Part shown: positions 8,424 through 9,884 of the stretch, piece by piece | Position numbering within the stretch: position 1 is the first letter of the stretch | Layout: every line of letters begins with the position of its first letter | Source of the DNA: Streptomyces viridochromogenes | Lineage (GTDB): Bacteria; Actinomycetota; Actinomycetes; Streptomycetales; Streptomycetaceae | Direction: 5' to 3' | Assembly (NCBI RefSeq): GCF_001270495.1 | Contig: NZ_LGUR01000029.1 | Location: 1-9,884, forward strand | Length of the DNA stretch: 9,884 bases | Translations under genes and position numbers: made by a program | The notes under the pieces: generated by a model | What the model saw: the letters and a program-made list of their open reading frames with translations, nothing else | Databases searched by the model: none | What the model was told of the DNA's origin: nothing

Positions 8424-9266
8424 GTGATCGTCGTGACCGGCGCCACCGGCAACGTCGGACGTGCCCTCGTCGAGCGTCTCGTCGACGCGGGCCGGCCCGT
8501 GCGGGCGCTCACCCGTGACCCCCAGCGGGCCGGACTCCCCGCGCGTGCCGAGGCCGTCCGGTTCGACCCCGGTCGGCCCGCCGCGCTGTTCGAGGGCGCG
8601 ACCAAGCTGTTCCTGTACGTCCAGGCCGCCGGTGAGCAGGCCGAGACCTTGCTGGCGGCCGCTCGCGCCGCGGGCGTCCGGCATGTCGTCCTCCTCTCCT
8701 CCGGGATCATCCAGGAAGGCGCCGACGAGGCCCGCGCGTCCCACTCGATCCACGTCATCCACGCCACCGTCGAGCGGCAGATCCGCGACAGCGGCCTCGC
8801 GTGGACCTTCCTACGCCCGAACGCCTTCGCGGTGAACGCCCTGCACTGGGCCCCTCAGATCCGCGTCGGCGACCGGGTCCGGGGCGTGTTCGCCGACGGG
8901 CTGGGCGCGCCGATCCACGAGGACGACATCGCGGCCGTCGCCGAACGCGCCCTTCTCGACGACGGTCACGAGGGGGCCGTGCACCGGCTCACCGGACCCG
9001 AGGCGATCTCCAACGCCGGTCAGGTCGAGGAGATCGGCCGGGCTGTCGGCCGTCCCCTGGAGTTCGTGGAAATGCCGCCGGAGCAGGCGGGCCCGGAGCT
9101 CTTCCCGTCCCTGCCGCCGCAGATGCTCCAGCCCCTGCTCAAGGCCTTCGAGGCCACGGTCGGCGTCACACCGGAGATCACCGACACGGTGCAGAAGATC
9201 ACCGGCGAACCCGCCCGCACCTTCGCCCGATGGGCCGAGGACCACGCGGACGACTTCCGGAACTGA
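8424..9266 (+). CDS. NmrA-like NAD(P)-binding protein, atypical short-chain dehydrogenase
   Basis: This protein of 280 residues begins directly at the first Rossmann strand, MIVVTGATGNVG, with the glycine-rich TGATGNVG loop at 5-12. HVVLLSSG (87-94), LAWTFLRPNAF (125-135) and the EDDIAAVAERAL helix (166-177) are typical of the NmrA/quinone-reductase-like group of atypical SDRs. The classical catalytic YxxxK pair is not evident, as is usual for this group. Such proteins act as NAD(P)H-dependent reductases or as redox sensors, and the substrate cannot be told from sequence. No membrane segments or signal peptide are present, so it is cytoplasmic. The start is GTG 8424 with a strong AGGAGG. It seems to have its own promoter with an inverted repeat around the -10, so it may be induced by stress or a small molecule. 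Confidence 0.93.
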   Translation: MIVVTGATGNVGRALVERLVDAGRPVRALTRDPQRAGLPARAEAVRFDPGRPAALFEGATKLFLYVQAAGEQAETLLAAARAAGVRHVVLLSSGIIQEGADEARASHSIHVIHATVERQIRDSGLAWTFLRPNAFAVNALHWAPQIRVGDRVRGVFADGLGAPIHEDDIAAVAERALLDDGHEGAVHRLTGPEAISNAGQVEEIGRAVGRPLEFVEMPPEQAGPELFPSLPPQMLQPLLKAFEATVGVTPEITDTVQKITGEPARTFARWAEDHADDFRN

Positions 9267-9445
9267 GGAGCCGGGACCGCCCCACCCGAGCCCTCTACTC
9301 CGCGACCCGCGGCGCGCATCATCCGACACGCGTTCCCCGTACGGAAATACCCCCTTTCGGGTTCCGATCATTGGGCTTTTCGGGCGCGAACGCGCATCGG
9401 CGTACAAGCTGGAAGTCCTTCTTGCCCAGCGCCCGGGAGGACACG
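9267..9445. promoter_or_regulatory. Intergenic region upstream of the PLP decarboxylase gene
   Basis: This 179-bp gap has no convincing gene. It contains GCGCG-AA-CGCGC (9384-9395), a perfect 5-bp-arm palindrome, and two similar stretches CCTTTCGGG (9352-9360) and CTTTTCGGG (9376-9384) spaced 24 bp apart. These may be regulatory. GGGAGG (9435-9440) is the ribosome site of the downstream gene. I see no clear terminator for the SDR gene. Confidence 0.35.
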
Positions 9446-9884
9446 ATGAGCACACCGCCGTCGCTCGCTTCAGGCCCGGAAGGCCCCCACGCCCTGCGGC
9501 CGTTGCTCGACACCGTGCTCGACGCGCTGAGTGAGGGCGCCGGGGCACGCGGGGGCGCACTGCCCCGGGGCGGCCCGGAAGCGGTGGCCGCGCGCATGCG
9601 GGACGCGGTCGGCGACGTACTGCCGGTCGAGGGCGACCCGAACGCCCTCCACACCGTCGTCCGCGCCCTCGCGGAGACCGCCGCCGACCCCGCCGACCCC
9701 CTCTGCACCGCCCACCTCCACTGCCCGCCCCTCGCGATCGCCTCCGCCGCCGACCTCGCCGCCTCCACCCTCAACCCCTCGCTGGACTCCTGGGACCAGG
9801 CGCCGGGTGCCTCGGAGTTGGAGGCGCTGGTGACGGGGGCGCTGGCGCGGGAGGTCTTCGGCACCGAGACCGCCGAGACCGCCG
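9446..9884 (+). CDS. Group II PLP-dependent decarboxylase / aminotransferase-fold enzyme (N-terminal part)
   Basis: The gene starts at ATG 9446 with GGGAGG 5 nt upstream and runs off the right edge after about 146 codons. The segment AHLHCPPLAIASAADL (from residue 89) followed by NPSLDSWDQAPGASELE (110-126) is the N-terminal signature of group II pyridoxal-phosphate decarboxylases, a group that includes glutamate, aromatic amino acid, diaminobutyrate and lysine/DesA-type decarboxylases. The first ~45 residues are Gly/Ala/Pro-rich and probably flexible. The PLP-binding Lys and substrate-specific residues lie beyond the window, so the substrate cannot be assigned. It has the same direction as the SDR gene but a 179-bp gap, so it is probably a separate transcript. 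The strong GC-ending codon bias supports a real gene. Confidence 0.87.
   Translation, partial: MSTPPSLASGPEGPHALRPLLDTVLDALSEGAGARGGALPRGGPEAVAARMRDAVGDVLPVEGDPNALHTVVRALAETAADPADPLCTAHLHCPPLAIASAADLAASTLNPSLDSWDQAPGASELEALVTGALAREVFGTETAETA

Overview
The window looks like chromosomal DNA from a Streptomyces-type actinomycete. G+C is very high, almost every codon in the genes ends in G or C, ribosome-binding sites are purine-rich, TAGGCT-type -10 boxes sit close to start codons, and the products (a Streptomyces griseus-type secreted trypsin, a long actinobacterial PepN, a GH35/AraC pair) are typical of that group. It reads as ordinary gene-dense chromosome. I see no rRNA, tRNA, CRISPR array, phage block or complete insertion sequence.

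Layout. Bases 1-865 hold a minus-strand gene, cut by the left edge, for an uncharacterised protein with an HExxH zinc-peptidase motif and the start of a C-terminal zinc ribbon. A divergent 160-bp intergenic region (866-1025) carries promoters for it and for a secreted trypsin (1026-1823). The trypsin converges, with 23 bp between stops, on a minus-strand GH35 beta-galactosidase (1847-3622). A 93-bp region then separates that gene from a divergent AraC-family regulator (3716-4603), and this pair looks like a self-contained sugar-utilisation unit. Next, all on the plus strand, come a stand-alone AroQ-fold chorismate mutase (4628-4981), an orphan receiver-domain response regulator with no output domain (5165-5713), aminopeptidase N (5770-8265), an NmrA-like NAD(P)-binding atypical SDR protein (8424-9266), and the first ~146 codons of a group II PLP-dependent decarboxylase (9446 to the right edge).

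The genes do not form one obvious pathway. They look like several short transcription units side by side. Two are peptidases with different locations (secreted trypsin, cytoplasmic PepN), and the partial left-hand gene may be a third. The AraC regulator is the natural candidate to control the beta-galactosidase. The other genes look like housekeeping or stand-alone functions.

The least expected features are non-coding. A 45-bp perfect-ended inverted-repeat module begins immediately after the pepN stop codon and is bordered by TAG on both sides, like a miniature transposon or the joined ends of a deleted IS. There are also candidate operators: TGGAC half-sites 21 bp apart between the galactosidase and AraC genes, an 11-bp near-perfect inverted repeat around the SDR -10 box, and inverted repeats upstream of the chorismate mutase and the response regulator. 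I found no convincing undescribed multi-gene system.
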